From assembly GCA_018401645.1 (NCBI GenBank), contig JAGYKK010000016.1, positions 1 to 64,000 on the forward strand: DNA of 64,000 nucleotides. The letters are read 5' to 3'. Source of the DNA: Mycobacterium sp. Lineage in GTDB: Bacteria; Actinomycetota; Actinomycetes; Mycobacteriales; Mycobacteriaceae. Every line of letters starts with the position of its first letter. Position 1 is the first letter of the stretch. A program made the position numbers and the translations under genes. Below the pieces are notes generated by a model that was not told where the DNA came from, ran no database searches, and saw nothing but the letters and a program-made list of their open reading frames with translations. Positions 1 to 10,417 of this stretch are shown here, piece after piece.

Positions 1-192
1 GTGTTGACGGCGGACTTTTCCAACGAGTCGTGATCGACGTCGACGGGCTATTGTGCTGGGCTTATCACTGGCCGGGGTCCACCGAGGCGTTCCACCGGAT
101 CCAGCGGTGGCCGCGCGGCGGGGAGCTGTGAAACGAGCACTGGCCGGTGTCCCCGCCCCTGGCTACCCTGGGATCTGAACGGGGAGGTTGTG

Positions 193-1176
193 ATGTTCGG
201 TGTGATCGCGATCGGATTCTGCGTGCTGGGGCTGCTGGTCGTACTGGCGATGTTCTTGGTCGGCTGGATCATCAAGGGCATCGTCGCCGTGGTGTTCGCC
301 ACGGATCGCGAATCGTCCACGCCGGCCGAGGCCGCGACGATGGCTGGACTGGGTATCGCAGCGTTTATCGCCACACTGACGCTCGGGTCGGTCGCCCCGG
401 GTGCCGCGTGGATGCCGGTGGTGGCGTGGCTCGTCGCCGTGTACATCATTCGCCAACGGGCCGAATTGATGGAGACACCGCAACAGCGCAAGGTCCGCGA
501 GGCTGCCGAACGTGCGCAGGCCGAACAGGACGAGAAGCATGCGGCAGCCCGCAAGGCGATCGCCGAACGCAAGCGCGTCGACTCCTTCACCAAAGATGGC
601 CTCGCCCTGATGGCCAAGGCCCGCACGGCCGTCAGCGCCGTGCGCGCCACCGAGGCGGCCCGCGACGGCTGGCTGGGCGATCGGGCCGATTTGGACTTCT
701 CCGCCGACCTGACCCTCATCTCTGAGTCCCTGCTGCAGGCCCGTCGCATCGAGAAGGTGGTGGAACGCAGCAAGAAGATCCCCGACCCGAGTCCCGAGGA
801 CGTCGTCATGCTGCGCGACGCCGAGAAGACGATAAAGACCTTGCGTGCCGACGCCAAGGGCCGCGTCGGAATCATCGAGGACTGCGTCAAGCAGGCCCGC
901 GAGATCGACCGGCTACTGGCCGAGGAGCGTCGACAGCAGGAGTTCGACAAACAACGCGACGCCGCCCGCCGCCAACTCGCCGCCGAACTCTATGTCGCCG
1001 AGGTGCGGAGCCCGGCCCGGCACTCCGATACCGCCGACGCCATCGCCGCCCGGGTGCTGGCCTTCCGGGAACTCAAGAACGTCGTGGACGAGAAGGTCAT
1101 GCGGGAGGTCGAGGCCGGCGACGCTAAACCGGCGAATGACCTGTTCGCCCAGGTGCGTCGGTTGCTCTCGTTCTGA
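193..1176 (+). CDS. Membrane-anchored coiled-coil protein of unknown function
   Basis: The product has about 327 residues. Two hydrophobic stretches near the N-terminus (about residues 4-28 and 48-85) should place it in the membrane. The rest is highly charged, Arg/Glu/Ala-rich and probably helical or coiled-coil (about 95-320). A GGGGAGG ribosome site at 181-187 suits the ATG at 193 better than the GTG at 190. No enzymatic motif is visible and I do not recognise the family beyond a generic actinobacterial membrane protein. It stands alone, facing away from the DUF732 gene at 1249-1551. The coding call is firm because the frame is long and a good ribosome site is present; the function is unknown. 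Confidence 0.8.
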   Translation: MFGVIAIGFCVLGLLVVLAMFLVGWIIKGIVAVVFATDRESSTPAEAATMAGLGIAAFIATLTLGSVAPGAAWMPVVAWLVAVYIIRQRAELMETPQQRKVREAAERAQAEQDEKHAAARKAIAERKRVDSFTKDGLALMAKARTAVSAVRATEAARDGWLGDRADLDFSADLTLISESLLQARRIEKVVERSKKIPDPSPEDVVMLRDAEKTIKTLRADAKGRVGIIEDCVKQAREIDRLLAEERRQQEFDKQRDAARRQLAAELYVAEVRSPARHSDTADAIAARVLAFRELKNVVDEKVMREVEAGDAKPANDLFAQVRRLLSF

Positions 1177-1248
1177 ACCACGTTGGTGTCGCGCCCGTTT
1201 GACGCAGGGCGCCCACACCTCGGAGTGTTGTCTGTCCCTAACAGGTGG

Positions 1249-1551
1249 TTACTGGACCGGGCAGGCGTACTGCATCGCCACGTTCATCAGGCGCTGTTGG
1301 GCTCCGGGGCCGATAACCCCCTGAGCGAGTAGCTCGTATCCGATGAACCCTGGAATGCCGCCCTCGCACGCCTGGTGGGCGACGCGCCACGCGGTGTCGG
1401 GGTTCAGGTTGAATCCGTTGCGCTGCAACGCCTGCAAAAAGACGTCGAATTCAGGTGTGCCCTGCTCTGGTATCGCCCCCGCCGCGCCGGCTAAGGCAAC
1501 ACCGGCGGCCACCGCTGCAATCAGCGGACCAAGCACACGTTTCATGTCCAT
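1249..1551 (-). CDS. Secreted DUF732 family protein
   Basis: A 100-residue protein with a classic Sec signal peptide (MDMKRVLG, then an Ala/Gly/Val-rich core ending near AGAIP). The mature part carries the DUF732 hallmarks: a short helical domain with a phrase like DTAWRVAHQACEGG and a second Cys close to the C-terminus, giving one expected disulphide. DUF732 proteins are small exported proteins abundant in mycobacteria and their function is unknown. It is transcribed alone. The region upstream (1552-1771) holds no gene that I can see. Confidence 0.85.
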   Translation of the reverse strand: MDMKRVLGPLIAAVAAGVALAGAAGAIPEQGTPEFDVFLQALQRNGFNLNPDTAWRVAHQACEGGIPGFIGYELLAQGVIGPGAQQRLMNVAMQYACPVQ

Positions 1552-1771
1552 CCCCCCGTAGCCATCTCCCCGGCCAACCTATCCACGGTCGCCCACCGGA
1601 TTCCGGACCAACCCGAATTGACGTCGCGCTAAACCAGCCATCGACGCGGTCATTGGTTCAACTCGCTCGACATTCGTCTTCCGTAAGCGATGTCTACCAA
1701 CACCCACTGACAGTACTTGCGTCTTGGACGTCTTCGGCGGCGGCACTGTCAGTGGCACGGCCATGGATAGG

Positions 1772-1799
1772 GCGTTGATATCGCCGGCGATATCGAGTT
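1772..1799. repeat. GATATC palindrome family, copy 1
   Basis: One of six dispersed 28-bp imperfect palindromes in this window. The core at 1777-1794 is a perfect inverted repeat (GATATCGCC / GGCGATATC); the outermost bases diverge. It lies between the start of the DUF732 gene and the stop of the secreted hydrolase, both on the minus strand. The tail (GAAAGAACA) is only weakly like that of copies 3-5. Confidence 0.7.
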
Positions 1800-1824
1800 T
1801 TGAAAGAACACAGCTGCGGGCAGG

Positions 1825-4500
1825 CTAAACCGTCGCTAGGGAACTGCTCGCGTGGATCGGCATACTGAGAACGATGTCGGTGATGTCGATGACACCGAAC
1901 GACGGGTTCGCGTACTGGGTGGCGTAACTGGCGATCTGCAGGGTTAGCGGCGGGCTCAGCGCACCGGGGTAGCTGGTGTAGGAAATCTGCTGCAGGTCAA
2001 TGTCCACCGTGCGCAGTCGTCCGTCGAGTGTCACCGGCACCGCTGTGACGATGCTGCCGATGACCCTGCCACCGGGATACTCCGCGCTCGGCCCCTCGAC
2101 GATTTGGGCGAACACGGCGCGACTGGTGCCGAGGCCCCGGTAGGAGAAGCTCAACGTCGGGGCGCCGACGACCTGATCTCCCGCGTCCAGCGCAATCGGG
2201 ATTTCGAGGGAGTTGGGGGCCGGCGTCGCGGTAATACCCAGGAACGCGTCGAACGGGAAGCGGTACAGAATTTCCAGGTCGGTGTCCTGGAAGGCCGCCG
2301 GGGCCCCGGAGGAACCGGAGCCGCCGAGTAGCGGCACGATCGCCAGGTGCCCGCCGGCGCCCGTTGAGATCTTCGGCGCTGCTTCGTTGAAGCCAGGCTG
2401 GAAGGACAGTAAATCCGACTCGTAGCGGTTGTCGCGTTGGTCGTACCACTGGAAAGTGGGGATGGCTTCCGCGGGCGTGCCTCTTCCCGCGACGTACTGA
2501 TCGAGCCAGGCAAGGGTGTCGGCGTAGATCTGGGCTTTTTGGCCGACGGGGGGCGGCGCCTCGGGGTTGTCGTCGCACACGCCGTGACCCCCGCAGAACC
2601 AGATCATCTTGACCGGAGTTCCGTAGGGGTTAGCGAGGATGGTTTCGGCGTTGGCCACTGCCTGCTGCAGCGGGAACAACGAGTCGTAGGTGCCCTGCAC
2701 CAGCAGCGTGGGGGCCTGCAATTGGTTGAGCAGCGTCGTCGGACCGCTGGAAGTCACCACCGCCAGGGCGGTCTGGGTCACCCGTCCAAACAGGTTGCCG
2801 GTGATGACGGCCTGATAGATCAGGGGATTGATTCGGGCACCCGCAGCGCCCTCGGTTCGAGGCAGCACCTCCAGGGCGATCAGCAGAAAGTTCGCCCACG
2901 CGGACTTGAAGATCTCGTTGGGGTACAGCGATTCCACCAACGAATTCCAGGCGATCCCGGGAACGATGGCGTCGACGCGGGGGTCGGTGCTGGCGGTGAC
3001 CAGTTGGATGCCGCCGCCGTAGGAGCCGCCCACCATGCCGACCTTCGGATCGCCGGCGACGTCGAGGTCGGCGAGCGGGTTCTCGGCGACCCAGCTGATG
3101 ATCGCGGAGGCGTCGCGGCCCTCGAAGAACGGGTTGTCCAGCTGCAGCACCCCGCCCGAGGCGAACTCCCCACGGGGATCCCAGGTGACGACGTTGTAGT
3201 CGGCACCCCGCAGGACCGCGACATCGGGGACGAACCCCGACGAAGCCGACGAACCGTAGGGATTGGTGACGCCCGCTCCGCCCAATCCGGGGCCGTTGAG
3301 CACCGTCGGCGCGGTCTCGCCGGCCGCGATGCCGGCGGCGGGGAAGAAGTTGGTGCTGATCTTTACCCCGTCGAAGGAGACGACGTCGTAGGTGAACGCC
3401 ACCGGGGTATCCCCGGGCGCGTCAGCGCCGACGTTGACGGTGACGGTCGCCACGATCGAGCTGCCGATGATCGGGGCCAGCAGATCGCTGATCAACGGTA
3501 ACTGCTGCAGCAATGAGATCACCGGCGCGGCGAACAAGCCGACCAGTGGGATGCTGACGAGAAACTTGTCGAAATTGGTGACCTCGGTGATCCGGACCCC
3601 GAACTGCTCAGTGCCCTTGCCGGCGCCGGTGATCAGATTCCAGTTCGCGTAGGGCAGGATCGTGTAACTCTGCGGGTCGGTCGCCGTCAACGAGATCGGC
3701 ACCGTCCCCAGATCGAGTTTGCCGCCGTTGCTGCCTCCCAGTGAGGTGTAGACCAACTCGGCGCCGCGGGCGCTGGTGGCGTTGAGGGCACCCTGGAAGA
3801 TCCCGTCGACCAACACCACCGTCGGGTTGACGGTGATGCCGTTCCCGGTGACCGTCGCCGAGGAGCTCACCTGCGCGGTCGGGGCCGTGCTGATCGCCGC
3901 GCTCAAGGTTTGGCGGCGGGCGGCGGCCAGCAGCGCCCACGCCGCCGAAGTCCGCCGCAGGCGGATCGGTGTCCGGCACCGTCGGTGACCCCGAAGTCCG
4001 CCTCGAGACAGAAACGCCGTCACCTCGTAGGCCTGGGGCTGGTTCCGGAAGCGGATCGATGATCACCCGGACATCCGGCCCAACGGGTGGCTTGGGTCGA
4101 ACGCGGGCCGGGCGGCCAGGGCCGCGGCGGCCAGAGCTCATCGGCTGCTGTCTGGTCGGTCGTGCCACTGCCTGCCGTCGCCGACTCGGGGCCGCGACCG
4201 CAGGGCCGCGGCGCGGCCAGGACACACCCGCAGCGGGCGCGGTCGGCGGGGCGTTGACCACCGACGCAGCGGCGCGCTGACGGTTACTGCCCCGCACGGC
4301 CGCACCCCGGGCGAGGCCGGCGTTACCGCGGCGCGCACCGGCGCGCGGGGCAGCCGTCCCGGACCCCGCGAACCGGCGGTGGCACCGCGCGCACTGCCGT
4401 CGACGGTGTCCGCCCCACCACCCCAGCGCTGAGAACACGCGCGCCCACCCCAGGCCACCGCCAAGCCACCGACCCGGCCCACAAAACGCGATGCACTCAT
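1825..4500 (-). CDS. Large secreted alpha/beta hydrolase (X-Pro dipeptidyl-peptidase / CocE-like), frame-shifted at its N-terminus
   Basis: An intact frame from about 3950 down to 1825 encodes an alpha/beta hydrolase with nucleophile elbow VGGSYGGG, preceded by a VVTWDPRGEF-type strand. A conserved His near FCGGHGVC and a C-terminal beta-rich region resembling the PepX C-terminal domain follow. This suggests an S15/CocE-type esterase or peptidase acting outside the membrane. The natural start is probably ATG 4500 (MSASRFVGRVGGLAVA), a signal type seen on other large mycobacterial exported proteins. Between 4500 and about 3950 the Pro/Ala-rich linker runs through three frames, implying at least two indels. 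The substrate cannot be read from the sequence. Confidence 0.75.
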
Positions 4501-4601
4501 GGATGTCCTCAGGTCGGCGACGGAGTTGCCTTTCAGCAAACATTAGCGGCCCCCGCAGCGGTCCGTGGCCGAATCGCCCACGGCGGCGGCGCTGTTTGGC
4601 A

Positions 4602-6102
4602 TCAGAGTGCCGGGCACCGGGCAAAGCCGCTATCCGATCCCGGCAGATCGACCGTGAACGTCGTACTTCCCGGGGCGCTGCGCATCGCGATCGTGCCGCG
4701 GTGGGCACGGACCACTGCCGCGACGATGGCCAGTCCCAGGCCGGTGGAACCCCTGGCGCTGGACCGCGAGGTGTCCCCGCGGGCAAACCGTTCGAACACT
4801 TCCATTGCAACTGCTGATCAATGCCGGGGCCGTTGTCGAACACCCGCAGCACCGCGGTGTCGGTCGTTGCGTGCAACGCCAGCGTCACCGACGTTCCCGG
4901 TGGGGTGTGCACGCGGGCGTTGGCCAACAGGTTGGCCACCACTTGGTGCAGTCGGGCGTCATCGCCGACCACGATGACCGGTTCAGGCGGCACGTCCGAG
5001 TGTCCAGTGCTGATCGGCCCGGCGGCGTGGGCATCGCTGATCACGTCGGCGCACAGTCGCGTGAGGTCGACGGGCGCGCGCTCCAGGGGCCGCCCGGAGT
5101 CCAGTCGGGCCAGCGGCAGCAGATCCTCCACCAGGTTGGTCATCCGGCCGGCTTCGGACTCAGCCCCGCCCCATCGCGTGCGCGACGTCGGCGGGTACCT
5201 GTGCGCCGCGCTGACGCTGGGCCAGTTCGGTGTAGCCGCGAATCGCGGCCAACAGGTGCGCAACTCGTGACTGGCATCGGCGACGAACTGGCGCACTCGG
5301 CTTTCGCTGTCCTGTCGGGTCGACAGCGCTGCCGAGATGTGATCGAGCATCCGGTTGACCGCAAGGCCGAGGCGGCCCACCTCGGTCGTGGAGTTAGTGT
5401 CGGCTTCGGCGACCCCGCACCGGCAGGGGCGACCTCGCCCCGGTCAGCGGTAGGTCCGCGACGGCCCCGGCGGCCGCTGCCACCCTCGACAGTGGGGCCA
5501 GCGCGCGGCGGATGATCGCGACGCCAGCGAGCGCAGCGGCCACAGGGCCGGACCGTCACCACCGCGAAATCAGTGCGACCCGGGCCGGGGTCTGACGCCT
5601 GGCAGCCATCGTGACGCCGATGACCAGTCTGTTGGCGGGGTTGCTCCCGTCGGTTGCGATGACGCGGTAGCGGACAGGCCCTCAAGGTTCACCGAAACCG
5701 GTTGCTGCGCTTCGGCGGCGCTGCGGTTCACCCGCCGCGCGCGAGCTGTTAGCGGATCGCCCGGTCGCCGCCGCGGTTGAGAATCCGGACTTGACGGGCA
5801 CTTCATTTGCTCACCACGGCAGCCCACCATCGATCAGTTGGCCGGGCGCATCGAACTCCGGCCTTCCCTGGACCGCGGCATCGGCGCCCTCGGCCGGTGT
5901 CTCGTCGTCGGCAACCGGCTTTCGCTGACGGCGGAGCGCTGGGCGATCTGGACTAACTGAGAGTCGAGTTCGCCGATGAGGTAGCGGTAGAGCGCGAACT
6001 CGGTGATGCCACGATGCCAGTGGCCACCGCCAAAAGCGCTATTTGTCCCGCGAGCAGCCGTGCCCGCAGTGACCACGGACTACGTGGCGGGCTTGAGGAC
6101 AT
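4602..6102 (-). CDS. tcrY: Sensor histidine kinase, TcrY-like, with multiple frame breaks
   Basis: The pieces together make a membrane histidine kinase. ATG 6102 begins MSSSPPRSPWSLRARLLAGQ, followed by a transmembrane segment and TEFALYRYLIGELDSQLVQ. An H-box (ADASHELRT) follows near 5270 in another frame, then N- and G-boxes (FDNGPGID near 4830, GSTGLGLAIVAA near 4740). The C-terminus ends near 4602. It overlaps the end of the upstream regulator gene by 23 nt, as in a co-translated two-component pair. The layout resembles M. tuberculosis TcrY from memory. At least four indels break the frame; they look like sequence errors because each domain remains well preserved. Confidence 0.7.
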
Positions 6103-6836
6103 ATCCGGCGCCGCGCAGGGTGTGGATCATCGGGGCGCGCCCGCTGTCGATTTTCTTGCGAAGGTAGGAGATGTAGAGCTCGACGATGTTGGACCGGCCG
6201 CCGAAGTCGTAGCTCCAGACGTGATCGAGGATCTGGGTCTTGGACATCACCCGTCGGGGGTTGTGCATCAGGAATCTCAAGACCTCAAACTCGGTGGTGG
6301 TCAGCAAGATTGCTTCGCCGCCGCGGGTCACCTCGTGACTGTCCTCATCGAGTATGAGGTCACCGACGATCAGTTGGGCGGTGTTGTCGGCTGCGCTGAT
6401 GCCGTTGCGCCGCAGCGGTCTCGCAGCCCGCAGCACCACCTCCTCCAGGGAGAACGGTTTGGTGACGTAGTCATCGCCGCCGGCGGACAGCCCGGCGATG
6501 CGGTCTTCGACGGCGTCCCTCGCCGTTAATAGCAGAACGGGTAGCCCCGGTAGATGATCACGTAGCTTGCCCAGCACCTCCAGTCCGCTCATATCGGGCA
6601 GCATCACATCGAGCACGACCGCGTCGAGGAGCTGTGCCATCGTCCCGGGCGGCGGCTGCCGACGCTCCGTCAGATGCGGCAGTGACGTCCAACCCTCGTA
6701 GCGCAGCGCCATCGTGATCATCTCCTCGGCCAGCACCTGGAGTTCGTCGTCCACGACCAGAATCCGGACGCGCGAGCAAATCGCCACGGCGCATCACGAC
6801 ACGTTCGGAATTCGTGGACTCCGCCGCGGAGGTCAT
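6080..6836 (-). CDS. tcrX: OmpR-family response regulator, TcrX-like, with frame breaks near the N-terminus
   Basis: Receiver domain with VVDDE acidic pocket, phospho-acceptor in VVLDVMLPDMSGLEVL, and KPFSLEEVV, joined to a C-terminal winged helix ending LRGAGYVLKPAT. The DNA-binding half (RSNIVELYISYLRKKID) closely matches my recollection of M. tuberculosis TcrX. Residues after ALRYEGW read through in the wrong frame for about 25 codons, while the neighbouring frame reads DVTAASDGASAAA, so a compensating pair of indels lies near 6620-6690. The start is probably ATG 6836, since a CATACT -10-like box sits about 7 nt upstream and would give a leaderless transcript; ATG 6787 is the alternative. 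It forms an operon with the kinase gene downstream. Confidence 0.8.
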
Positions 6837-7038
6837 GGTTCTTAGTATGGGAGTGCCCGGTGGGCCGACGCTATGGGATCGCTGTGAGCCGCCTGTGGAA
6901 TTCGCGGGCATTTTCGGCCCCCCGGCGTCCTCATAGCTGACGCCTAGGTTGCAGCTAGTTCGCACCTAGGCGGCCGACTTAGCGTCGGCGGGGTCCGACT
7001 ACTGAGGTCGGTACCTCAATGAAATCAAGGAGATAGCC

Positions 7039-7267
7039 ATGTTTGTTCGTTCCTTATCTGCCATCGTGCTGACCACCGCAGGGACGGCACTGATCGGTGG
7101 CGCTGTTGCGCTGGCGCGCCGTCGGTCAGGCGGCACCCGCCACGGACGCCCCGACGTGCATTGCCGAGCGCACCTGCGCGCTGCTGACCCCGGCGACGTC
7201 GCCGCGGTATCTGCCACTGGCCCCCGCGTCGTCTCAATCATTCGCGCCACTGGGGCCGGGCGTCTAA
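7039..7267 (+). CDS. Small secreted protein, one frame break
   Basis: ATG 7039 follows an AAGGAGA ribosome site and starts a signal peptide (MFVRSLSAIVLTTAGTALIG). The frame then breaks near 7110. The neighbouring frame continues sensibly as AVGQAAPATDAPTCIAERTC and ends at TAA 7265-7267, giving a mature peptide of about 45 residues with two Cys. I do not recognise the family. The promoter region 6837-7038 is shared with the divergent tcrX. Confidence 0.6.
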
Positions 7268-7397
7268 TTCGGGGCACATCAGATGCCGGCGGGTGCATGC
7301 CGCCGGCACATCTGCCCGCCCGCCACGCGATGGCGGCCTGGCGAACGTGACCCACTCATTTGTCAGTCCTCGGGTTTACTCTCGGGACGAGGCAGTG

Positions 7398-7867
7398 ATG
7401 GCAATGAAAGGATTGGGCACAATCCAGAAAGGGCAATCAGCGTTGCATTGACCGTTGCGGCGGTGTGGGCGCCGCCTGCCGTTGCCGACGACGGGTGGGT
7501 GGCGGTGGCGAACTCCCCGAACCGTGAACAGCAGGACTGGGCCTACGGGCCGGATCAGTTCACCGCCGAGGCCAACGTCTTGGCCCAATGCGCGGTGCTG
7601 CAGCGCGCCGATGACTGCCGGGTCCTGGCCGTGAGTACCGACTGCGTCGCCACCGCCTGGGACGCGAGCGAGCCACTCAACCGGATCTATGCGGGCTCCG
7701 GTGGCGGCCCGGAAGCCGCGGCTCGCGGGGCCATCGCCGCGGCTGGTCCCTACGCCAATGATCTGCAGGTCCGCTGCACGTGGTGGCCGCGCGGCACACC
7801 GGCACCGCCGGCGCGGCCGGTGCCGTCGACGCCAGGGACGATACTGACCGGCCGGCTTTTGAGCTGA
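7398..7867 (+). CDS. Secreted DUF4189 domain protein, frame break in the signal peptide
   Basis: The mature region from about 7440 encodes WVAVANSPN...DWAYGPDQFTAEA, three Cys and a WDASEPLNRIYAGSGGG segment. This is the usual DUF4189 pattern, found in mycobacterial exported proteins of unknown function. The likely start ATG 7398 (MAMKGLG) lies in a different frame from the hydrophobic core (ISVALTVAAVWAPPAVA), so one indel falls between about 7415 and 7440. The tail is Pro-rich. Confidence 0.7.
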
Positions 7868-7913
7868 GACCACCGCGTCCCGGGCATACGATGCGCCCAT
7901 GAAGTCCACCATC

Positions 7914-9665
7914 ATGTCCCGGCGCGACCTCGACTTCCTGCTGTTCGAGTGGCTGGCCGTCGACGACCTCGTCAAGCGGGAGCGCTTCGCCGAGCATTCC
8001 CGCGAGACCTTCTCTGACGTGCTGGACCTGTGCGAGGAACTGGCGACCCATTACTTCGCACCGCACAACAAAAAGAGCGACCAGAACGAGCCGAGTTTCG
8101 ACGGCACCACGGTCACGGTGATCCCGGAGATCAAGGCCGCCCTGGACGCCGTCGCCGCCGCCGACCTGATCGGCATGGGCATGGACGCCTCCCTGGGCGG
8201 CGCCCAGCTGCCGATGACGGTCTCCCAGGCTGGCTTCTCCTGGTTCTCGGCGGCCAACATCAGCACATCGGGCTATCTGATGCTGACCATCGCCAACGCC
8301 AACCTGCTCGCCAAGTTCGGCAGCGCCGAGCAGATCGAGGCGTTCGTCACGCCGATGCTGGCCGGCCGGTTCACCGGAACCATGGCGCTCTCAGAGCCCC
8401 AGGCCGGATCGTCGTTGGCCGATATCGTCACGAAAGCCGAGCGTTCCGACGACGGCACCTTCGCGCTGTTCGGTTCCAAGATGTGGATCTCCGGCGCCGA
8501 ACACGAGATGTCGGAGAACATCGTGCATCTGGTGCTGGCCAAGATCCCCGGCGGCCCGGCCGGCACCAAGGGCATCTCGCTGTTCGTCGTGCCCAAGTTC
8601 CTGGTCGGGGTTGACGGGTCGATCGGCGCCCGCAATGACGTCAGCATCTCCGGGCTTAACCACAAGATGGGACAGCGCGGAATCACCAACACCGTGCTGA
8701 ACTTCAACGGGGCGACCGGATATCTGGTCGGCGAGGAGCACCGCGGCATCGTCTACATGTTCCACATGATGAACGAGGCACGCCTGGGCGTCGGGATGGG
8801 CGCGGTGTCACTGGGTTACACCGGATACCTCAAGTCGCTGCAGTACGCCCTGGAACGTCCGCAGGGCCGCGCACTGACGAACCGCGATCCATCATCGCCA
8901 CAGATACCGATCATCGAACATGCCGATGTGAAGCGAATGTTGCTGGCGCAGAAGTCCTATGCCGAAGGCGCCCTGGCGCTGGCGCTGTACTGCGCACGCC
9001 TGGTGGACTGGCAGGACAGCCCCGACTCCGACGACGAACGCGACCGGGCCACTCTGCTGCTGGACGTCCTGACCCCGGTCGCCAAGAGTTGGCCGTCGCA
9101 GTGGTGCCTGGAGGCCAACAGCCTGGCGATCCAGGTTATGGGTGGCTATGGCTACACCCGTGAGTACGACGTCGAACAGCACTACCGTGACAATCGGCTC
9201 AACCCCATCCACGAGGGCACCCACGGCATCCAGAGCCTGGATCTGCTGGGCCGCAAGGTCACCCAGCGGGGTGGAGCCGGCCTGGTTGCCCTCGGCGCGG
9301 CCGTCGGGCAGACGGTGGCCGCCGCGGGCATTGCCGGCGGTGAATCCGCCGAACTCGCCGCCCACCTCGACGCCACGTGGCAGCGGCTGGTCGCCGTCAC
9401 GATGGGCATGTTCGCCTCCGGCGACGCCGAGGCGGCGATGGCCAACAGCGTCATCTACCTGGAGGCGTTCGGCCACATCGTGATCGCCTGGATGTGGCTC
9501 GAGCAGTTCCTTACGGCCGGGGCGAACCCGGGCGCGTTCTACGACGGCAAGCGGCAGGCCACGCGGTACTTCTTCCGCTACGAGTTGCCGCGCACCGGCC
9601 CGCAACTGGACCTGCTCGAAGCACTCGACCGCACCACGGTGGAGATGCGGCCGGACTGGTTCTGA
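7914..9665 (+). CDS. Acyl-CoA dehydrogenase (FadE / DmdC-like subfamily)
   Basis: An intact frame of about 583 residues (ATG 7914; ATG 7899 is possible but lacks a ribosome site). It shows the large acyl-CoA dehydrogenase layout: N-terminal helical domain, FAD-binding middle domain (TGTMALSEPQAGSSLADI, KMWISGAEH), and a C-terminal domain with VMGGYGYTREY and IHEGTHGIQSLDLLGRK. The extra C-terminal domain ending in RPDWF is typical of the roughly 600-residue group that includes FadE5-like and methylthiopropanoyl-CoA dehydrogenase-like enzymes. It should oxidise an acyl-CoA at C2-C3 using FAD. It converges on the vWA gene. Confidence 0.9.
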   Translation: MSRRDLDFLLFEWLAVDDLVKRERFAEHSRETFSDVLDLCEELATHYFAPHNKKSDQNEPSFDGTTVTVIPEIKAALDAVAAADLIGMGMDASLGGAQLPMTVSQAGFSWFSAANISTSGYLMLTIANANLLAKFGSAEQIEAFVTPMLAGRFTGTMALSEPQAGSSLADIVTKAERSDDGTFALFGSKMWISGAEHEMSENIVHLVLAKIPGGPAGTKGISLFVVPKFLVGVDGSIGARNDVSISGLNHKMGQRGITNTVLNFNGATGYLVGEEHRGIVYMFHMMNEARLGVGMGAVSLGYTGYLKSLQYALERPQGRALTNRDPSSPQIPIIEHADVKRMLLAQKSYAEGALALALYCARLVDWQDSPDSDDERDRATLLLDVLTPVAKSWPSQWCLEANSLAIQVMGGYGYTREYDVEQHYRDNRLNPIHEGTHGIQSLDLLGRKVTQRGGAGLVALGAAVGQTVAAAGIAGGESAELAAHLDATWQRLVAVTMGMFASGDAEAAMANSVIYLEAFGHIVIAWMWLEQFLTAGANPGAFYDGKRQATRYFFRYELPRTGPQLDLLEALDRTTVEMRPDWF

Positions 9666-9689
9666 TCCGGACGGATCGGTTCTGATCCA

Positions 9690-9751
9690 CGGCGAGACGT
9701 CGACCTGCGCGCCATGTCATCAGCGACAGCAAGCCGACGTCCACCTAGGGG
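9690..9751. repeat. 3' flank duplicated with that of the second vWA gene; hairpin
   Basis: Read on the minus strand, the bases after the vWA stop codon (CCTAGGTGGACGTCGGC, then TGCTGTCGCTGATG) match the region after the paralogous gene (47134 onward) nearly base for base. The copy at 47134 can fold into a stem of GACGTCGGC with GCCGACGTT plus TCGCTGA with TCAGCGA. It may act as a transcription terminator; no U-tract is present. Confidence 0.5.
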
Positions 9752-10417
9752 CTAGGCGCCCCGCGGGCGCTTCTTCTTCGGCGCCTCACCCATCGCCCGG
9801 GCACGGTCATCGTCGGTGAATCCCTCGTCGAGGTAGTCACGCTTGAATCCGGTAACCATGCTGGACGCCCGCGCGTAGGCCGCGCGGTTGCCGGTATCGG
9901 ACCTCTTGTCGAAGGTCATCGCGTAGCGCCGATCCACACCCATGCGCTCACCCACCTCAACGGCGTCGATATCTGCGCCCAGGAAGATGAACTTCCAGCC
10001 GTAGACCTCACGCTGCTGGATGATCAGCGCCTTGAGCGCCTCCCAGGTCCACCGGTGGCTGGCGTTCTCCATGCCATCGGTCATGATCAGGCAGACCACC
10101 TGGCCGGGCCGCTGATCTTCAGGCAGTGCGGCGAGCTGATTGCCCACCTCGGTGATGAACACCCCCGCTGCATCGAGCAAGGCGGTGCTACCGCGGGGTA
10201 CCAGGACGAACTCCGGCACCGCCGCGATGGCGGTGGGCGGGTAGAGCACCTCGTACTCGGTGTCGAACTGGGCCAGCGTCACCTCGCAGTACTCCGGCTC
10301 GGAGCGTTGGGTGTTGATGAGCTCACGCCAGCCGTCCTCGGTGAACTCCTTGGAGTCAGCCATCGAGCCGGAGCGATCCAGCAGCGCTGCGATCAAGGTC
10401 TTGTTGGAGTCGGTCAT
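9752..10417 (-). CDS. vWA domain protein, paralogue 1
   Basis: A 221-residue cytosolic protein made almost entirely of one von Willebrand factor A domain. The metal-ion-dependent adhesion site is complete: DRSGSM (about residue 14), the Thr of STALLDA (about 83) and TDGMEN (about 111). The C-terminus is basic (PKKKRPRGA). It is about 80% identical by eye to the product of 46465-47133, and the similarity extends into both flanks. The paralogue sits upstream of ADP-ribosylglycohydrolase and NMN-adenylyltransferase genes, so an association with NAD turnover is possible but inferred. The gene has its own promoter and a conserved structured leader (10418-10540). Confidence 0.85.
   Translation of the reverse strand: MTDSNKTLIAALLDRSGSMADSKEFTEDGWRELINTQRSEPEYCEVTLAQFDTEYEVLYPPTAIAAVPEFVLVPRGSTALLDAAGVFITEVGNQLAALPEDQRPGQVVCLIMTDGMENASHRWTWEALKALIIQQREVYGWKFIFLGADIDAVEVGERMGVDRRYAMTFDKRSDTGNRAAYARASSMVTGFKRDYLDEGFTDDDRARAMGEAPKKKRPRGA

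Noticed and set aside
1-33. A short open stretch at the left edge as the end of a gene
   Set aside because: Only ten codons are visible before a stop, which is too little to support a coding call.
2437-3501. A plus-strand open frame of 354 codons inside the hydrolase gene
   Set aside because: Shadow of the alpha/beta hydrolase on the other strand; no ribosome site or domain.
9752-10417. vWA gene as part of a MoxR-vWA chaperone pair
   Set aside because: No MoxR-type ATPase lies next to either copy.
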